A stretch of 64,000 nt of DNA from Pseudoclavibacter sp. Marseille-Q3772 (GCF_916618895.1 NZ_OU745391.1:1364001-1428000); one strand, 5' to 3'. Counted from the stretch's first letter, positions 1 to 9,673 are shown. Numbers and translations: made by a program. Notes: generated by a model from the sequence alone, not told the origin.

Positions 1-272
1 GGCAAGCCCTGACCGCCACCGTACTGCAGCGCGTCCGGGCCGTGCTCGCGCATCATCGATTCGAACGCCGCATGTACCAGCTCATCGGGAAGCCCGGCAA
101 CAAACGGCGAACCACCCGCAAGCGAAACCACCTCCGGACGCGAAGCGACCGCAAACAACGCTCGCACTTCACTCGCCGACAGACCGCGAGTGCGAGCTGC
201 GTAATTGGAGTACCAGGGGTCTAGAGTCCGACCGCCCGAGGGCTGAGGGTTATTCTGCGCTGACACATCCAT
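1..272 (-). CDS. PLP-dependent aminotransferase (MocR/2-aminoadipate transaminase type), N-terminal part
   Basis: The reverse strand reads from ATG at 272 without a stop to the window edge, giving about 90 residues. The protein begins MDVSAQNNPQPSGG and then carries a segment containing VVSLAGGSPF and, at the edge, ALQYGGGQG. These are the substrate-loop and N-terminal hallmarks of fold-type I aminotransferases related to 2-aminoadipate/valine-pyruvate transaminases. It should use pyridoxal phosphate in the cytoplasm; the substrate is not decidable from this fragment. In related actinobacteria a gene of this kind sits between parB and trxA near the origin, which fits its position. The catalytic lysine lies outside the window. 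The start rests on the purine-rich stretch just before ATG and is not strongly supported. Confidence 0.8.
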   Translation of the reverse strand, partial: MDVSAQNNPQPSGGRTLDPWYSNYAARTRGLSASEVRALFAVASRPEVVSLAGGSPFVAGLPDELVHAAFESMMREHGPDALQYGGGQGL

Positions 273-330
273 CCTTTTCGAGTAACAGCCGATGGTTCAG
301 TCTACGCCTGCGGTGCCACGCGGCACAGTT

Positions 331-379
331 CGGATGCGGGCCGGTCGCGACATACACGCGCGACTCCAACCCGCATCCG
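331..379 (-). terminator. Hairpin terminator downstream of trxA
   Basis: Arms CGGATGCGGG (331-340) and CCCGCATCCG (370-379) are perfectly complementary, with a nested GTCGCG/CGCGAC stem inside. It lies directly after the trxA stop on the minus strand and before the aminotransferase start, where a terminator for trxB-trxA is expected. No clear U-tract follows, so it may be an L-shaped or Rho-assisted terminator. Confidence 0.5.
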
Positions 380-392
380 GCACAGTGTCGAG

Positions 393-716
393 CTAGTCGA
401 GGAAGCCGTCGAAGTCCTGTTCCAGGGCGGCGCGTGGCTTCGCGCCGACGACCTCGCGTTGCACTTTGCCCTTGTCGAAGAGCTTGATCGCGGGGATGGA
501 GGTGATCTGATACTTCATCGCCAGATCCATCTCTTCGTCAATATTCACCTTGACGACCTTTACCTTCGGGTGCGCCTCAGCGATCGCATCCAATACCGGA
601 GCGACCTGACGGCAGGGACCGCACCACGGCGCCCAGAATTCGACAATGACTGGTCCATCGTGATTGATGACCTCGGCATCAAACTCTGCGGTGGTGACGT
701 TCTTCGCGGTGGACAT
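393..716 (-). CDS. trxA: Thioredoxin
   Basis: A 107-residue cytoplasmic dithiol oxidoreductase with the full thioredoxin fold. The redox motif WCGPC is at residues 31-35 and the cis-proline (TSIPA) at residue 75. Length is typical. The ATG overlaps the TAA stop of trxB by one base (TAATG), so the two genes are almost certainly translated together. Its partner is the thioredoxin reductase directly upstream; together they pass NADPH electrons to ribonucleotide reductase, peroxiredoxins and other clients. Position between the aminotransferase and murJ is the usual origin-proximal order in actinobacteria. Confidence 0.97.
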   Translation of the reverse strand: MSTAKNVTTAEFDAEVINHDGPVIVEFWAPWCGPCRQVAPVLDAIAEAHPKVKVVKVNIDEEMDLAMKYQITSIPAIKLFDKGKVQREVVGAKPRAALEQDFDGFLD

Positions 717-1708
717 TAGTTCTCCTCAGTTGTCGTTGGTTCGGGAGCAAGCTGAGCTGCGGGCTCAACCTGTTGCAACAGCTCGTCGGGAAGCCCGGTG
801 ATGTACGCTTCGGCATCCAGCGCGGCCACACAGCCAGACCCGGCCGCGGTAATGGCCTGACGGTAGTGATCGTCGATCACGTCACCGGCGGCGAATACAC
901 CGGGCAGATTCGTGATCGAGCTGCGACCGTCTACGGCAATAACACCCTCATCGGTCAATTCAAGCTGCCCTTCAAAGAGCGATACTCGCGGATCGTTGCC
1001 GATCGCAACGAATGCGCCGGTGACCGGCAGTTCTGACTCCTCACCGGTGACGTTATTGCGCAGCTTCACGAACTGCAGGGTCGCCTCGCCACCGAACTCG
1101 ACGACTTCGGTGTTCGTGAGCCAGTCAATCTTCGGGTTGTTACGGGCGCGCTCAAGCATGATTTTCGAGGCGCGGAACTGTTCGGAGCGGTGCACGATGG
1201 TGACGCGCTCGGCAAAGCGCGTGAGGAATGTTGCTTCTTCCATCGCCGAGTCGCCGCCGCCGACCACGATGATGTGCTGATCCTTAAAGAACGCGCCGTC
1301 ACAGGTTGCACACCACGCAATTCCCTTGCCGGCGAGGGTGTCCTCACCCGGAACACCAAGGTGTCGGTAGGCCGACCCGGTCGCGGCGATCACGGCGAGC
1401 GCCTGGAACTCACCCGAATACGCGGTGGTGATGGTCTTCACCTGGTCGGTCAGTGACACTTCGGTGACGTCGTCGTAGACCAGCTCGGTGCCAAATCGTT
1501 CGGCCTGCTCCTGCAGTTTCTGCATCAGATCAGGGCCCAGTACGCCCTCGGGGAATCCGGGGAAGTTCTCCACATCGGTGGTGTTCATCAATTCGCCACC
1601 CACTTCAACCGCAGAGGTGAACAGCACCGGGTTCAGCCCGGCCCGAGCCACGTAGATGGCTGCGGTGTAGCCGGCTGGACCGGAGCCAATAATGGCGACG
1701 TTTCGCAT
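716..1708 (-). CDS. trxB: Thioredoxin-disulfide reductase
   Basis: A 330-residue FAD/NADPH flavoprotein. The FAD-binding GSGPAGYTAA motif is at the N-terminus, the redox-active CATC pair at about residues 133-136, the NADPH-binding GGGDSAMEEA near 155, and the C-terminal FAD motif GVFAAGDV near 270. This is the low-molecular-weight type that reduces thioredoxin. The start has a good ribosome binding site (AGGAGGAC) a few bases upstream on the minus strand. It forms a two-gene operon with trxA. The C-terminal tail of about 30 residues rich in A, P, E and T is longer than in enteric homologues. Confidence 0.97.
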   Translation of the reverse strand: MRNVAIIGSGPAGYTAAIYVARAGLNPVLFTSAVEVGGELMNTTDVENFPGFPEGVLGPDLMQKLQEQAERFGTELVYDDVTEVSLTDQVKTITTAYSGEFQALAVIAATGSAYRHLGVPGEDTLAGKGIAWCATCDGAFFKDQHIIVVGGGDSAMEEATFLTRFAERVTIVHRSEQFRASKIMLERARNNPKIDWLTNTEVVEFGGEATLQFVKLRNNVTGEESELPVTGAFVAIGNDPRVSLFEGQLELTDEGVIAVDGRSSITNLPGVFAAGDVIDDHYRQAITAAGSGCVAALDAEAYITGLPDELLQQVEPAAQLAPEPTTTEEN

Positions 1709-1871
1709 GGGTTGTCCTCCTGTGCGGTTTATGGATGCTGTCGGTTACGTCCCACGGCCAGTTGACCGGATGCTTCGGGTAACGCGCGTGTGGCAAATCT
1801 AGTTCATTCTTGCGCGAACTCCTGTGTTGATTCGGAGGATGCGCCCGCCGTACTGCGTGTGCTGTGCGCGG

Positions 1872-3749
1872 TTACAGCAGCGGTTCGTCGTCCTGCGCAA
1901 CTTGGCGGTCGTACGCTTCACGCCGCATCCTGCGCTCATACTCGCGATACTGTCGGCGAGTGAGCATGCCCGCGGTCGCATTCGACATGCTCTGCATCAG
2001 GGCAGTATCGGGCGCTGAATAGCCGGTTACGTCAGTTTGCTCAGCGTAGCTCGTCAACAGCGAATCGAATTCGTCCGCCAGCTGATCCTGTTCGTCAGAC
2101 GCGGCGTGGCGAACGGCGTTGTGTTCGTGTCGGCCGGACTGTGGCTTCAACCGACGTAGCAGGGGACCGGCAAAGGGAACAATCTCCGGCGCGCGGGTGG
2201 CGATGGTGATGCCGAAATACACCAACACCATGGCGATACCAGCAATCGCGCAGGTGAGTGCCGCAGCGAAGATTCCAGAACGAGCGAAGCCGCCCGTGTT
2301 GTAGCCACCCATCAGCCACACAATGACGGCACCGACTGCGGCGGTCGGAACGGCAGTCGCCAGATAGCGCCATAGCGTGGGGCCGAGCTTCTGCTCAGCG
2401 AGGGACCCCGTGTACCGAGTTACTGCGCGCAATTGAATGCCCATACGGATGATCGTCATCGTGCTTTCAAGCAGCGCCAAACCAACCACGATCCACTCGA
2501 TGGGGAGCGTGTAGGCCACCACGAACATGGCGACCAGGTGAGGTGGCGCCGTGTAGAGGTAGAGGAAGAACACCGCGCGGGTGTCTTCGAATGCATAGAA
2601 GATGCGCTGCGTGTAAAACAGCAGCGAGAATGACACCAGACTGAGCAGTGCCGCGCAAAGGATCGCGGCCAGCGCGACAACACCTCGATCTGTTGTGGAG
2701 AAAATCCGTGCGAATGCCGGCGAGATGACCATCAGGGCGACCGCCGAGAACACCATGAACATGATGATTGCGCGCGCGCCCTGGCCAAAGTCCCGTGCTA
2801 CTGCCGTGGTATCCCTTGCGGCCGCTTTCTTGCTCAGACCAGTGAACAGCGAGGTCGCGATTGACACGGTAATCAGCGAGTGCGGCAGCATGAAGATCAT
2901 CCATGCATTCTGATTTGCTGCCAGCGACGCGGCTGCGCCGAAGGCTCGGTTTGCCATGAGCGTGTCAATCCACCCAACCGTCTGCGTAATAACAAGCACC
3001 CCGAACGACCAGCCGGCAAGCTTCGCAGCCTTGCCCAGGCCCGTGCCGCGAAAATGGAAGTCCGGGCGGAAGCTGTACCCCGCCTTCCGCATGAACGAAA
3101 ACAGCAGCAGCGCCTGCATCGCCACACCCAAAGTGATACCGCCACCGAGGAACGCGATCATTGTCGGATCCCAATCGCTGATCGCGCGAAGACCGGCCGC
3201 ATCCGTACCAAAAATCACGCCGAAGGCGACGATCACCGCGATTGCGATGGCATTGTTCAGCACCGGAGCCCAGGCAAACGGACCGAACATTTCCTTCGCG
3301 TTGAGTACCTCGGTCACCACCGAATACAGGCCGTAGAAAAAGATCTGTGGAATCGACCAGTACGCGAATGCCGTTACTAATCCCAGCTGTTCGCTATTCA
3401 GCGTGATGCCGTAATACCAGGCGAGCACTGGTGCCCCGATTGTGAGCACAACGGTGACCAGCCCAAGTATTACCATGCACAGCGTGACTAGCCGGTTGAC
3501 GTAGGTACGACCACCGTCAGCATCCTTCATCGCACGAACGATCTGCGGCAAGAGCACCGCATTGAGCAATCCGCCCGAAATTAACTGGTACACGTTTGCC
3601 GGCAGCGCATTCGCATTGGCGAATGCGTCAGCCGATGCCGAACCAACGAGACCGATAGTCGCCGCAAGCACAATGGCCTTAACGAACCCGAGCACCCGTG
3701 AAACCAGGGTGCCCGAGGCCATGATCAAGACATTTCTACCGGTGGCCAT
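1872..3749 (-). CDS. murJ: Lipid II flippase MurJ (MviN family)
   Basis: A 625-residue polytopic membrane protein that is hydrophobic from residue 1 to about 540. It carries the family pattern at the N-terminus (LGFVKAIVLAATIG and NANALPANVYQLISGG). MurJ flips the undecaprenyl-linked peptidoglycan precursor across the membrane. A hydrophilic tail of about 70 residues rich in D, E, Q and R follows the last membrane helix; actinobacterial MurJ proteins often have cytoplasmic extensions. The gene starts two bases after the stop of the upstream DUF6049-type gene, so they are one transcription unit. A gap of 163 bp separates it from trxB. Confidence 0.95.
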   Translation of the reverse strand: MATGRNVLIMASGTLVSRVLGFVKAIVLAATIGLVGSASADAFANANALPANVYQLISGGLLNAVLLPQIVRAMKDADGGRTYVNRLVTLCMVILGLVTVVLTIGAPVLAWYYGITLNSEQLGLVTAFAYWSIPQIFFYGLYSVVTEVLNAKEMFGPFAWAPVLNNAIAIAVIVAFGVIFGTDAAGLRAISDWDPTMIAFLGGGITLGVAMQALLLFSFMRKAGYSFRPDFHFRGTGLGKAAKLAGWSFGVLVITQTVGWIDTLMANRAFGAAASLAANQNAWMIFMLPHSLITVSIATSLFTGLSKKAAARDTTAVARDFGQGARAIIMFMVFSAVALMVISPAFARIFSTTDRGVVALAAILCAALLSLVSFSLLFYTQRIFYAFEDTRAVFFLYLYTAPPHLVAMFVVAYTLPIEWIVVGLALLESTMTIIRMGIQLRAVTRYTGSLAEQKLGPTLWRYLATAVPTAAVGAVIVWLMGGYNTGGFARSGIFAAALTCAIAGIAMVLVYFGITIATRAPEIVPFAGPLLRRLKPQSGRHEHNAVRHAASDEQDQLADEFDSLLTSYAEQTDVTGYSAPDTALMQSMSNATAGMLTRRQYREYERRMRREAYDRQVAQDDEPLL

Positions 3750-3751
3750 GG

Positions 3752-6067
3752 TTATGGACTTTCCTCCCGCGAATCGGGTTGGTCGCCACTATCGACATCG
3801 GTCGACTCGAGGGCATTGGCAGATTCTACCGGCGAGTCAGCAGCAGCACGGCGAGCCATGATTCGCTTCCTGGTGCGGATGAAACCTGCAATCAACAACA
3901 CCACCACAATCCCGCCGAGCACCGCGATGATGACGGTCTCAAGATCGGTATTGATGTTTACCGAGAAGCTCGCCGTCGTCGGTAGCTCGACGCCATCTGG
4001 AGTCCACAAGCTCGCGTGTACCGTCGTCGACCCGTTGGCGATCGCATTCACCGGAATCTGTGCGCGTGTAACCGAATCCGGCGCCACGGTCACGACCACG
4101 GGGTGATCTACCTGTAGGTGCCCAGTGGTCGCGCGCAGGCGAATCTCGACATTGATCTGCCGATTGGTGTGATTGGCAACAAACAGCGGAATCGCCGATT
4201 CGCGGCCAATCAGTTGAATCTCACTACCCTGCTCGGCCTTGATTCCGTGCCAGGCGCCAACAGCAAAATCCGTAAACGCATCCACCGCACCCTTGGTGTC
4301 ATCAGGCGATAACCGCTGCACTGACGTGGCTCGCAGCAGCTCCACCCGGAGCTGCTGCATCGCAAACTCAGGATCGTCATACAGGCCGGTGAGGGACTCG
4401 CCACGCTCGTTTCGTTGCTGCAGGCGACTGAACGCAGTCAACTGCGCCTTGGTGACATTGCCAGGGGAAATCTGACCAGGAGGCAGTCCACTGCTGCCCC
4501 CATCAGGTAGCGCCGGCAGCCCAGAAAGTTTTATCGAAGGCAGCGACTCAAGTTGCTTCAATACCTCTGCCACTCGATCGGGGTCTTCCACTTCCTGGCG
4601 CGGTAGGGCGATCACCTGAGTGGGCGCATCGGACGCCGAGGGTACCGAAAGCGCAGCAGTGGAAACCAGCCGGTTCAGCGCCGCATTTCGGGCCGAAGGG
4701 TTGGATGCGGTGAGCAGATCCTCGACGGCAGTTTCCATTGCGTTGTCGGTCACGATCGCCGGTGTTCCATCCACCTGCTGCAGCGCACCGGACGCGAGCG
4801 TCGCATCCTCGCCCCCACTCGCCTGCGCGCCGTCAATCAACACCGTGTTGTCCGCATCCGGATCAACCCAGCGGGCGAACGAGCCCACATCCGACACCGT
4901 GCCCGAAGCGGGCCATACGACCTCGGGGTTGCTAAACGCAAACGACTGTAATTGCTCGGTAGTGGGTACTTCGCCCGACTCATACTTCTTGGGTTCAGGT
5001 GCTGCGCTAGAAGAGGCGGTGGGGGATGCCTGTGGTTGCGTGGTGTCGGTAAAGGTGTGGCCATCGATGGCGAACGCGAAGGACTCTGCCTGCAGCGGCG
5101 CATCCAAACCACCCTCCTGCTGTAGCCGCAGGTTCGCATCGGCGAAGGCAAGCGAAATCGAGGGATTATTTAGCGACTCGAGTCGTTCTAGCCATGCGCG
5201 GGCGCTCGCGGGCGCGTCATCACCAAGAGCGCGGATGGATACGAGGATGCGCGGGTCGAGCGCGAGCGTTGCCTGAGTACCGTCCACCGCATCCAATAAG
5301 CGCTGTAAGCGACCGCCATTCTCGGTGAGCTTCTCCAGGCTCTGCGCACTGATCAACGAGCCTTCGTTGATGGCCGCAAGTACGGGCACAACCACGTTCA
5401 GTTGATAGGGGGTGTCGAGCTCATCGCCGGTAGCGAGCGGAGCCGCTGCGACAGTGCTGTGGCCTTCAGCCAATACCGTACGGTCGTGGACGAGTTGGGC
5501 GCGCAGTGGATATACCGCAGCGGTGGTGAGGTCCACACGGTCGAGCGATTCTGTTGGCATGGTGAAGGGCACTTCAACACGCTCATCCGGCCCGATCTCG
5601 GGAATGTCGACACTGGCTGCTACTGCCGAACCGTTCAACAGCTCGCCGGGTTCACGCGGGGTTTTCTCGGTTGGCGGGGTGAGCCATTTGGTGAGCGACT
5701 GCCGAGAGCCAAAGGCACCTGCTTCGATCCCTAGTCGCACGCTGCTGCTCTTCACCGGATCCTTGGTGCGGTTCCGAATAACGAGCACGCCCCGCAATGG
5801 TTCGCTGCCATCAGCCGCCGGTGCGTCCAGGGCGAGTTCCACGGTGAGTTGATCGTTCACCCCGGTACCGAGATCCATTGCCGCCTGCGGAACACCATCC
5901 CGATGAGTGGTAGCGGCAGCGTCCGTTACCGCGACTGACGCGGATGCGCTTGCGGGGTTCGCTATATCGACCCCCCACCCCACGGTGAGGGGAAGGCAAG
6001 CGGCGACCGAGGCCAACCATCGAAACACGGCCCGCCGTCGCGCGCGCAGGTGCTTCGCATCGGACAT
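3752..6067 (-). CDS. DUF6049-type secreted/membrane-anchored protein, murJ partner
   Basis: A large extracytoplasmic protein. From ATG at 6067 it has 771 residues: an Arg-rich n-region, a hydrophobic signal segment (FRWLASVAACLPLTVGWG), a long hydrophilic ectodomain, one membrane helix near the C-terminus (VIIAVLGGIVVVLLIAGFI), and a short basic then acidic tail. Proteins with this architecture lie directly upstream of murJ in many actinobacteria; no biochemical function is known to me. An upstream in-frame ATG at 6148 would add 27 residues but would overlap the divergent CCA gene and place 27 residues before the signal peptide, so 6067 is preferred. A role in envelope synthesis is inferred from context only. 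Confidence 0.8.
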   Translation of the reverse strand: MSDAKHLRARRRAVFRWLASVAACLPLTVGWGVDIANPASASASVAVTDAAATTHRDGVPQAAMDLGTGVNDQLTVELALDAPAADGSEPLRGVLVIRNRTKDPVKSSSVRLGIEAGAFGSRQSLTKWLTPPTEKTPREPGELLNGSAVAASVDIPEIGPDERVEVPFTMPTESLDRVDLTTAAVYPLRAQLVHDRTVLAEGHSTVAAAPLATGDELDTPYQLNVVVPVLAAINEGSLISAQSLEKLTENGGRLQRLLDAVDGTQATLALDPRILVSIRALGDDAPASARAWLERLESLNNPSISLAFADANLRLQQEGGLDAPLQAESFAFAIDGHTFTDTTQPQASPTASSSAAPEPKKYESGEVPTTEQLQSFAFSNPEVVWPASGTVSDVGSFARWVDPDADNTVLIDGAQASGGEDATLASGALQQVDGTPAIVTDNAMETAVEDLLTASNPSARNAALNRLVSTAALSVPSASDAPTQVIALPRQEVEDPDRVAEVLKQLESLPSIKLSGLPALPDGGSSGLPPGQISPGNVTKAQLTAFSRLQQRNERGESLTGLYDDPEFAMQQLRVELLRATSVQRLSPDDTKGAVDAFTDFAVGAWHGIKAEQGSEIQLIGRESAIPLFVANHTNRQINVEIRLRATTGHLQVDHPVVVTVAPDSVTRAQIPVNAIANGSTTVHASLWTPDGVELPTTASFSVNINTDLETVIIAVLGGIVVVLLIAGFIRTRKRIMARRAAADSPVESANALESTDVDSGDQPDSREESP

Positions 6068-6140
6068 AATCGCAAGTGTACGAGGGCGATTTGCCAGCTT
6101 CGATAGCCCTCGCCGGGGAACGAACTCGTAAACTGGGTCG

Positions 6141-7661
6141 GTGCTCAACGTCCAAACCGCTCTCGATCGCCTCCGCGACCTGGCTCAGGCCGGCCCGGTG
6201 GCGAAGCTGGCTGATGCATTCGCCGCAGCCGGCGAAGAGCTGGCCCTCGTCGGGGGACCGGTACGCGACGCATTCCTGGGTCGCCCCATCCACGACCTCG
6301 ACTTTGCAACCAACGCGCGCCCCGACCGCATCCTGGAGATTGTGCATCCGATCGCACAGGCACATTGGGATATCGGTCGTGCGTTCGGCACAATCGGCGC
6401 GCGGATCGACGGTGAAACCGTCGAGATCACCACGTATCGGGCGGACAGCTATGACGGCCACTCGCGAAAGCCCGTGGTCGCCTTCGGTGACGATCTCGCC
6501 GGCGACCTGTTGCGACGTGATTTCACCGTGAACGCAATGGCCCTCGCACTGCCACAAATGGAGCTGGTCGACCCGACTGGCGGGTTTGAACACCTCATGG
6601 ACGGTGTGCTGCGCACGCCGATCGATGCGGAAGTGTCCTTTGGTGACGACCCGCTGCGGATGCTGCGGGGACTGCGCTTCGTGTCGCAGCTCGGGATGCA
6701 CCTGGACGCGGAGGCGTTTAGCGCCGTTGTCGATATGCGCGAGCGGATCTGCGATATCTCAGCCGAACGAGTGCGCGATGAACTCAATAAGCTCATCCTC
6801 ACCGATCGGCCCCGAGCCGGGCTGGAGCTGCTGGTCGAAACCGGTCTCGCCGACCTCGTGCTGCCAGAGCTCCCGGCCCTGCAACTCGAACACGATGCTG
6901 CCCACCATCACAAGGATGTGTACGAACATTCGCTGCGCGTACTCGAGAACGCGATTGAGCTTGAGCGTGAGGCGTATCAGCGGGCATGTATCGATACGGA
7001 TGCGTCCCCAAGTGACGAGCAGGAAACTGACGGCGGCCAGGGGTCGCTCCCCGCGCATCCCGACCCGATCCTGCGCTGGGGTGCGCTGCTGCATGACATT
7101 GGCAAACCCAAAACCCGTGCGTTCGGGCCAAACGGCGTGGTCACCTTCCACGGCCACGATTGGGTGGGCGCAAAGCTCGCCCGAAAACGGCTTTCGGCGT
7201 TGCGCTTCGACAACGAATCCACCAAACAAATTGCGCGACTCGTGGAGTTGCATATGCGGCTCTATAACTACGAGGGCGCCGGCTGGACCGACTCGGCAGT
7301 GCGGCGATTCGCTCGGGATGCGGGACCGCTTCTCGACCGCCTGCTCTTGCTCATCCGCGCCGATATCACCACCCGAAACAAGCGCAAATCAGAGCGCCTG
7401 CAATTCGCCATCGACGCGCTCGAGCAGCGCCTGAACGAGCTGCGAGAACAAGAAGCGGTGGATGCGATCCGGCCCGACCTGGATGGGGACCAGATCATGC
7501 AGATTCTGGACCTTCGCCCATCGCGTGAAGTTGGTGAGGCGCGAACCTTCTTGCTGGAACTGCGCCTGGACGAAGGGCCGCTGGGTGAAGAAGAAGCCAC
7601 TCGACGACTGTTAGCGTGGTGGCAGAGCCGCAGCGAGCATGATGGAGCGAGTCGTGACTAA
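6141..7661 (+). CDS. cca: CCA-adding tRNA nucleotidyltransferase
   Basis: A 506-residue class II nucleotidyltransferase that builds or repairs the 3' CCA of tRNAs. The N-terminal polymerase motif GGPVRDAFLG followed by the catalytic DLDFAT is near residues 34-53. The RNA-binding region with RDFTVNAMAL and DPTGG follows. A C-terminal HD domain contains LHDIGKPKTR near residue 315. It begins with GTG at 6141, 73 bp from the divergent DUF6049-type gene. The two tRNA genes in this window lack an encoded CCA, consistent with a need for this enzyme. Its 3' end overlaps the start region of the following ABC permease. Confidence 0.93.
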   Translation: MLNVQTALDRLRDLAQAGPVAKLADAFAAAGEELALVGGPVRDAFLGRPIHDLDFATNARPDRILEIVHPIAQAHWDIGRAFGTIGARIDGETVEITTYRADSYDGHSRKPVVAFGDDLAGDLLRRDFTVNAMALALPQMELVDPTGGFEHLMDGVLRTPIDAEVSFGDDPLRMLRGLRFVSQLGMHLDAEAFSAVVDMRERICDISAERVRDELNKLILTDRPRAGLELLVETGLADLVLPELPALQLEHDAAHHHKDVYEHSLRVLENAIELEREAYQRACIDTDASPSDEQETDGGQGSLPAHPDPILRWGALLHDIGKPKTRAFGPNGVVTFHGHDWVGAKLARKRLSALRFDNESTKQIARLVELHMRLYNYEGAGWTDSAVRRFARDAGPLLDRLLLLIRADITTRNKRKSERLQFAIDALEQRLNELREQEAVDAIRPDLDGDQIMQILDLRPSREVGEARTFLLELRLDEGPLGEEEATRRLLAWWQSRSEHDGASRD

Positions 7662-8604
7662 GACCGCACCGGTGTCATCCCCCGAGCATCGCAACGCAGG
7701 CGGTGCCGGTCGCGTGCGGCGACGTAACCACACGGCGACGAAACTGGCTCGCCGCGAGGCGGTGATGGCCTACGCGCTGATCAGCCCGGCGCTCATCGGC
7801 GTTGTGGCATTCATGGCCGTACCCATCCTGCTCTTGGTGTATCTCTCCTTCGCGAAGTGGGACATTCTTCGGCCGTTGCAGTTTGTGGGTACCGAAAACT
7901 GGGAGTGGGCATTTACCTCACCCACGATGTGGCACAGCCTCGGGGTGACCGTCCTATTCGTGGCCATCGTGGTGCCGCTCCAAGTCGGTGCCGGATTGTG
8001 GTTGGCGACCCTGCTGACCAAAGCACTACCGGGATCCGCAGTGTTCCGCACACTGCTGGTGCTGCCGTGGGTGAGCGCGCCGGTAGTGCTCGGCATCGTG
8101 TGGAATTGGATCTTCGACTACGGCGGCGTGCTCGACTCGGTGGTTGGGCACCATGTGGGGCTGTTGAGCAATGAGGCGCTGGCGCTACCGACCGTCGCCT
8201 TTGTTCAGGCGTGGACCCAGATCGGCTACGTATCGCTGTTCTTTATGGCCGGCCTGTCGAGTATGCCCAGCGAGGTGATCGAGGCAGCGAGGATCGACGG
8301 TGCAACCGAGCGGCAGATTTTCTGGCAGATCATCCTGCCGCTGTTGCGCCCCACAACGTTCTTTGTGACGGTGACGGGAGTCATCGCATCCTTTCAAGCC
8401 TTCGACCTCGTCTATACGCTCTCCCCGAACGGTGGGCCCGGTGGCAGTACCGACCTGATCGCCGCCCGCATCTACCAGCAGGCAGTGCCCCAGGCGAATA
8501 TCGGTCACGCGGCCACACTGGCGCTCACGCTGTTCGTGATTCTGGTGGCGGTGTCGGTACTGCAAAATGTGGTGTTCAGTCGACGGATGAATTACGACAG
8601 GTAG
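7654..8604 (+). CDS. Carbohydrate ABC transporter permease (UgpA/MalF-like)
   Basis: An inner-membrane permease with six predicted helices and the binding-protein-dependent EAA loop (EAARIDGATERQIFWQIILP) that docks an ATPase. Start choice: GTG at 7654 is preceded at good spacing by GGAGCG. Upstream ATGs at 7639 and 7642 lie inside the cca 3' end and have no better ribosome site. The gene therefore overlaps cca by a few bases. It forms a heterodimer with the next gene. The family is CUT1, whose members import di- or oligosaccharides or glycerol phosphates; the substrate cannot be read from sequence. Confidence 0.9.
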   Translation: MTKTAPVSSPEHRNAGGAGRVRRRNHTATKLARREAVMAYALISPALIGVVAFMAVPILLLVYLSFAKWDILRPLQFVGTENWEWAFTSPTMWHSLGVTVLFVAIVVPLQVGAGLWLATLLTKALPGSAVFRTLLVLPWVSAPVVLGIVWNWIFDYGGVLDSVVGHHVGLLSNEALALPTVAFVQAWTQIGYVSLFFMAGLSSMPSEVIEAARIDGATERQIFWQIILPLLRPTTFFVTVTGVIASFQAFDLVYTLSPNGGPGGSTDLIAARIYQQAVPQANIGHAATLALTLFVILVAVSVLQNVVFSRRMNYDR

Positions 8605-9477
8605 GTGATTGAGTTGTCGCATGATCGCGTGGTTGCGCCCATGGGCGGCCCCTCAACCCTCGCGCGTCGTATCGGTTCGATTGCGAGCTATGCGGCGCTG
8701 CTGGTGGTGACGGCCATTACGCTGCTGCCGTTTGTGCTGGCGCTGGTCACCGCATTCACATCGAAGCAGCAGTTCAGCGCTGAGGGCTTGTCGTTGCCCG
8801 CGCCGCCCACGCTCGAAAACTTCCAGGCGCTCGGGGATCGTCGCGTCGACTTTGGCGAAGCGGCGGTAATCACCGTGCTGGCCGTACTGGTCATCACGGT
8901 CTGTCAGTTGCTGTTTTCGGTACTGGCCGCGTTCGCCTTCGCGCGGATGCGCTTCCCCGGCCGAGAGCTACTGTTCTGGGTGTTTTTGGCAACGCTCATG
9001 GTGCCGCAGGTGGTCACCGTGGTGCCCCTGTATTTCATGATGAACGAGATCAATCAGGTGGGTACGTTCACCGGGTTGGTGCTGCCGTTCATTCTTGGTT
9101 CGCCGTATGCGGTGTTCCTGTTGCGTGAACAGTTCCGGCAGATCCCGCAGGAGTTGCTCGATGCGATGCGGATGGATGGGGCAGGGACCCTGCGCATCCT
9201 GTTCGGACTGGTGGTCCCGCTCTCGCGGCCGACGCTGGTCACGCTGATGCTCATCACCGTGGTGACGCACTGGAACAATTTCATGTGGCCGCTGATGATC
9301 GGCCGGAACCGGTTGTTTGTGATTACTACGGCAACCCAAAGTTTGCAGGAGCAGTACGCGAACAACACGACGCTCATCATGGCCGCATCCATGCTGGCGA
9401 TGCTGCCGCTCATCGTGCTGTTCGTGATCTTCCAGCGGCAGATTGTGCGCTCGATCAAGATTTCTAGCTTCCGCTAG
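8605..9477 (+). CDS. Carbohydrate ABC transporter permease (UgpE/MalG-like)
   Basis: A 290-residue partner permease starting with GTG immediately after the stop of the previous gene, so the pair is translationally coupled. About six hydrophobic helices are visible. The EAA-type loop appears as LLDAMRMDGAGTLRILFGLVVPLSRP, typical of the second subunit of CUT1 importers. It should form the transmembrane channel with the preceding permease and receive sugar from the binding lipoprotein encoded next. No ATP-binding subunit gene is nearby; actinobacterial CUT1 systems often share a multitask ATPase encoded elsewhere, so this absence is not surprising. Confidence 0.9.
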   Translation: MIELSHDRVVAPMGGPSTLARRIGSIASYAALLVVTAITLLPFVLALVTAFTSKQQFSAEGLSLPAPPTLENFQALGDRRVDFGEAAVITVLAVLVITVCQLLFSVLAAFAFARMRFPGRELLFWVFLATLMVPQVVTVVPLYFMMNEINQVGTFTGLVLPFILGSPYAVFLLREQFRQIPQELLDAMRMDGAGTLRILFGLVVPLSRPTLVTLMLITVVTHWNNFMWPLMIGRNRLFVITTATQSLQEQYANNTTLIMAASMLAMLPLIVLFVIFQRQIVRSIKISSFR

Positions 9478-9556
9478 GGGAGTGTTCGCGCAGAGCGAGA
9501 TTCCTCCCACATCCCACTCAATGCGCCGTAATAGGTCGTCATCTGTCGTCATATAA

Positions 9557-9576
9557 ATGGTTGAAATTGCAACCAT
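9557..9576. promoter_or_regulatory. Near-perfect palindrome, candidate operator before the sugar-binding lipoprotein
   Basis: The 20-bp sequence ATGGTTGAAATTGCAACCAT is a palindrome with a single mismatched pair; the arms are ATGGTTG and CAACCAT. It lies 98 bp before the binding-protein start, in the 196-bp gap after the permease genes. A LacI- or ROK-type repressor site is plausible because CUT1 importers are commonly controlled this way. No regulator gene is adjacent, so this is inference. Confidence 0.45.
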
Positions 9577-9673
9577 CAACACATTTCGGTGCTTGCCCTG
9601 AAAGAATGGATGCAGTCGATGCGCGTACATGTATTTCAATGAGGTAGTCGAGACGCGCAAGAAACGGAGCATC

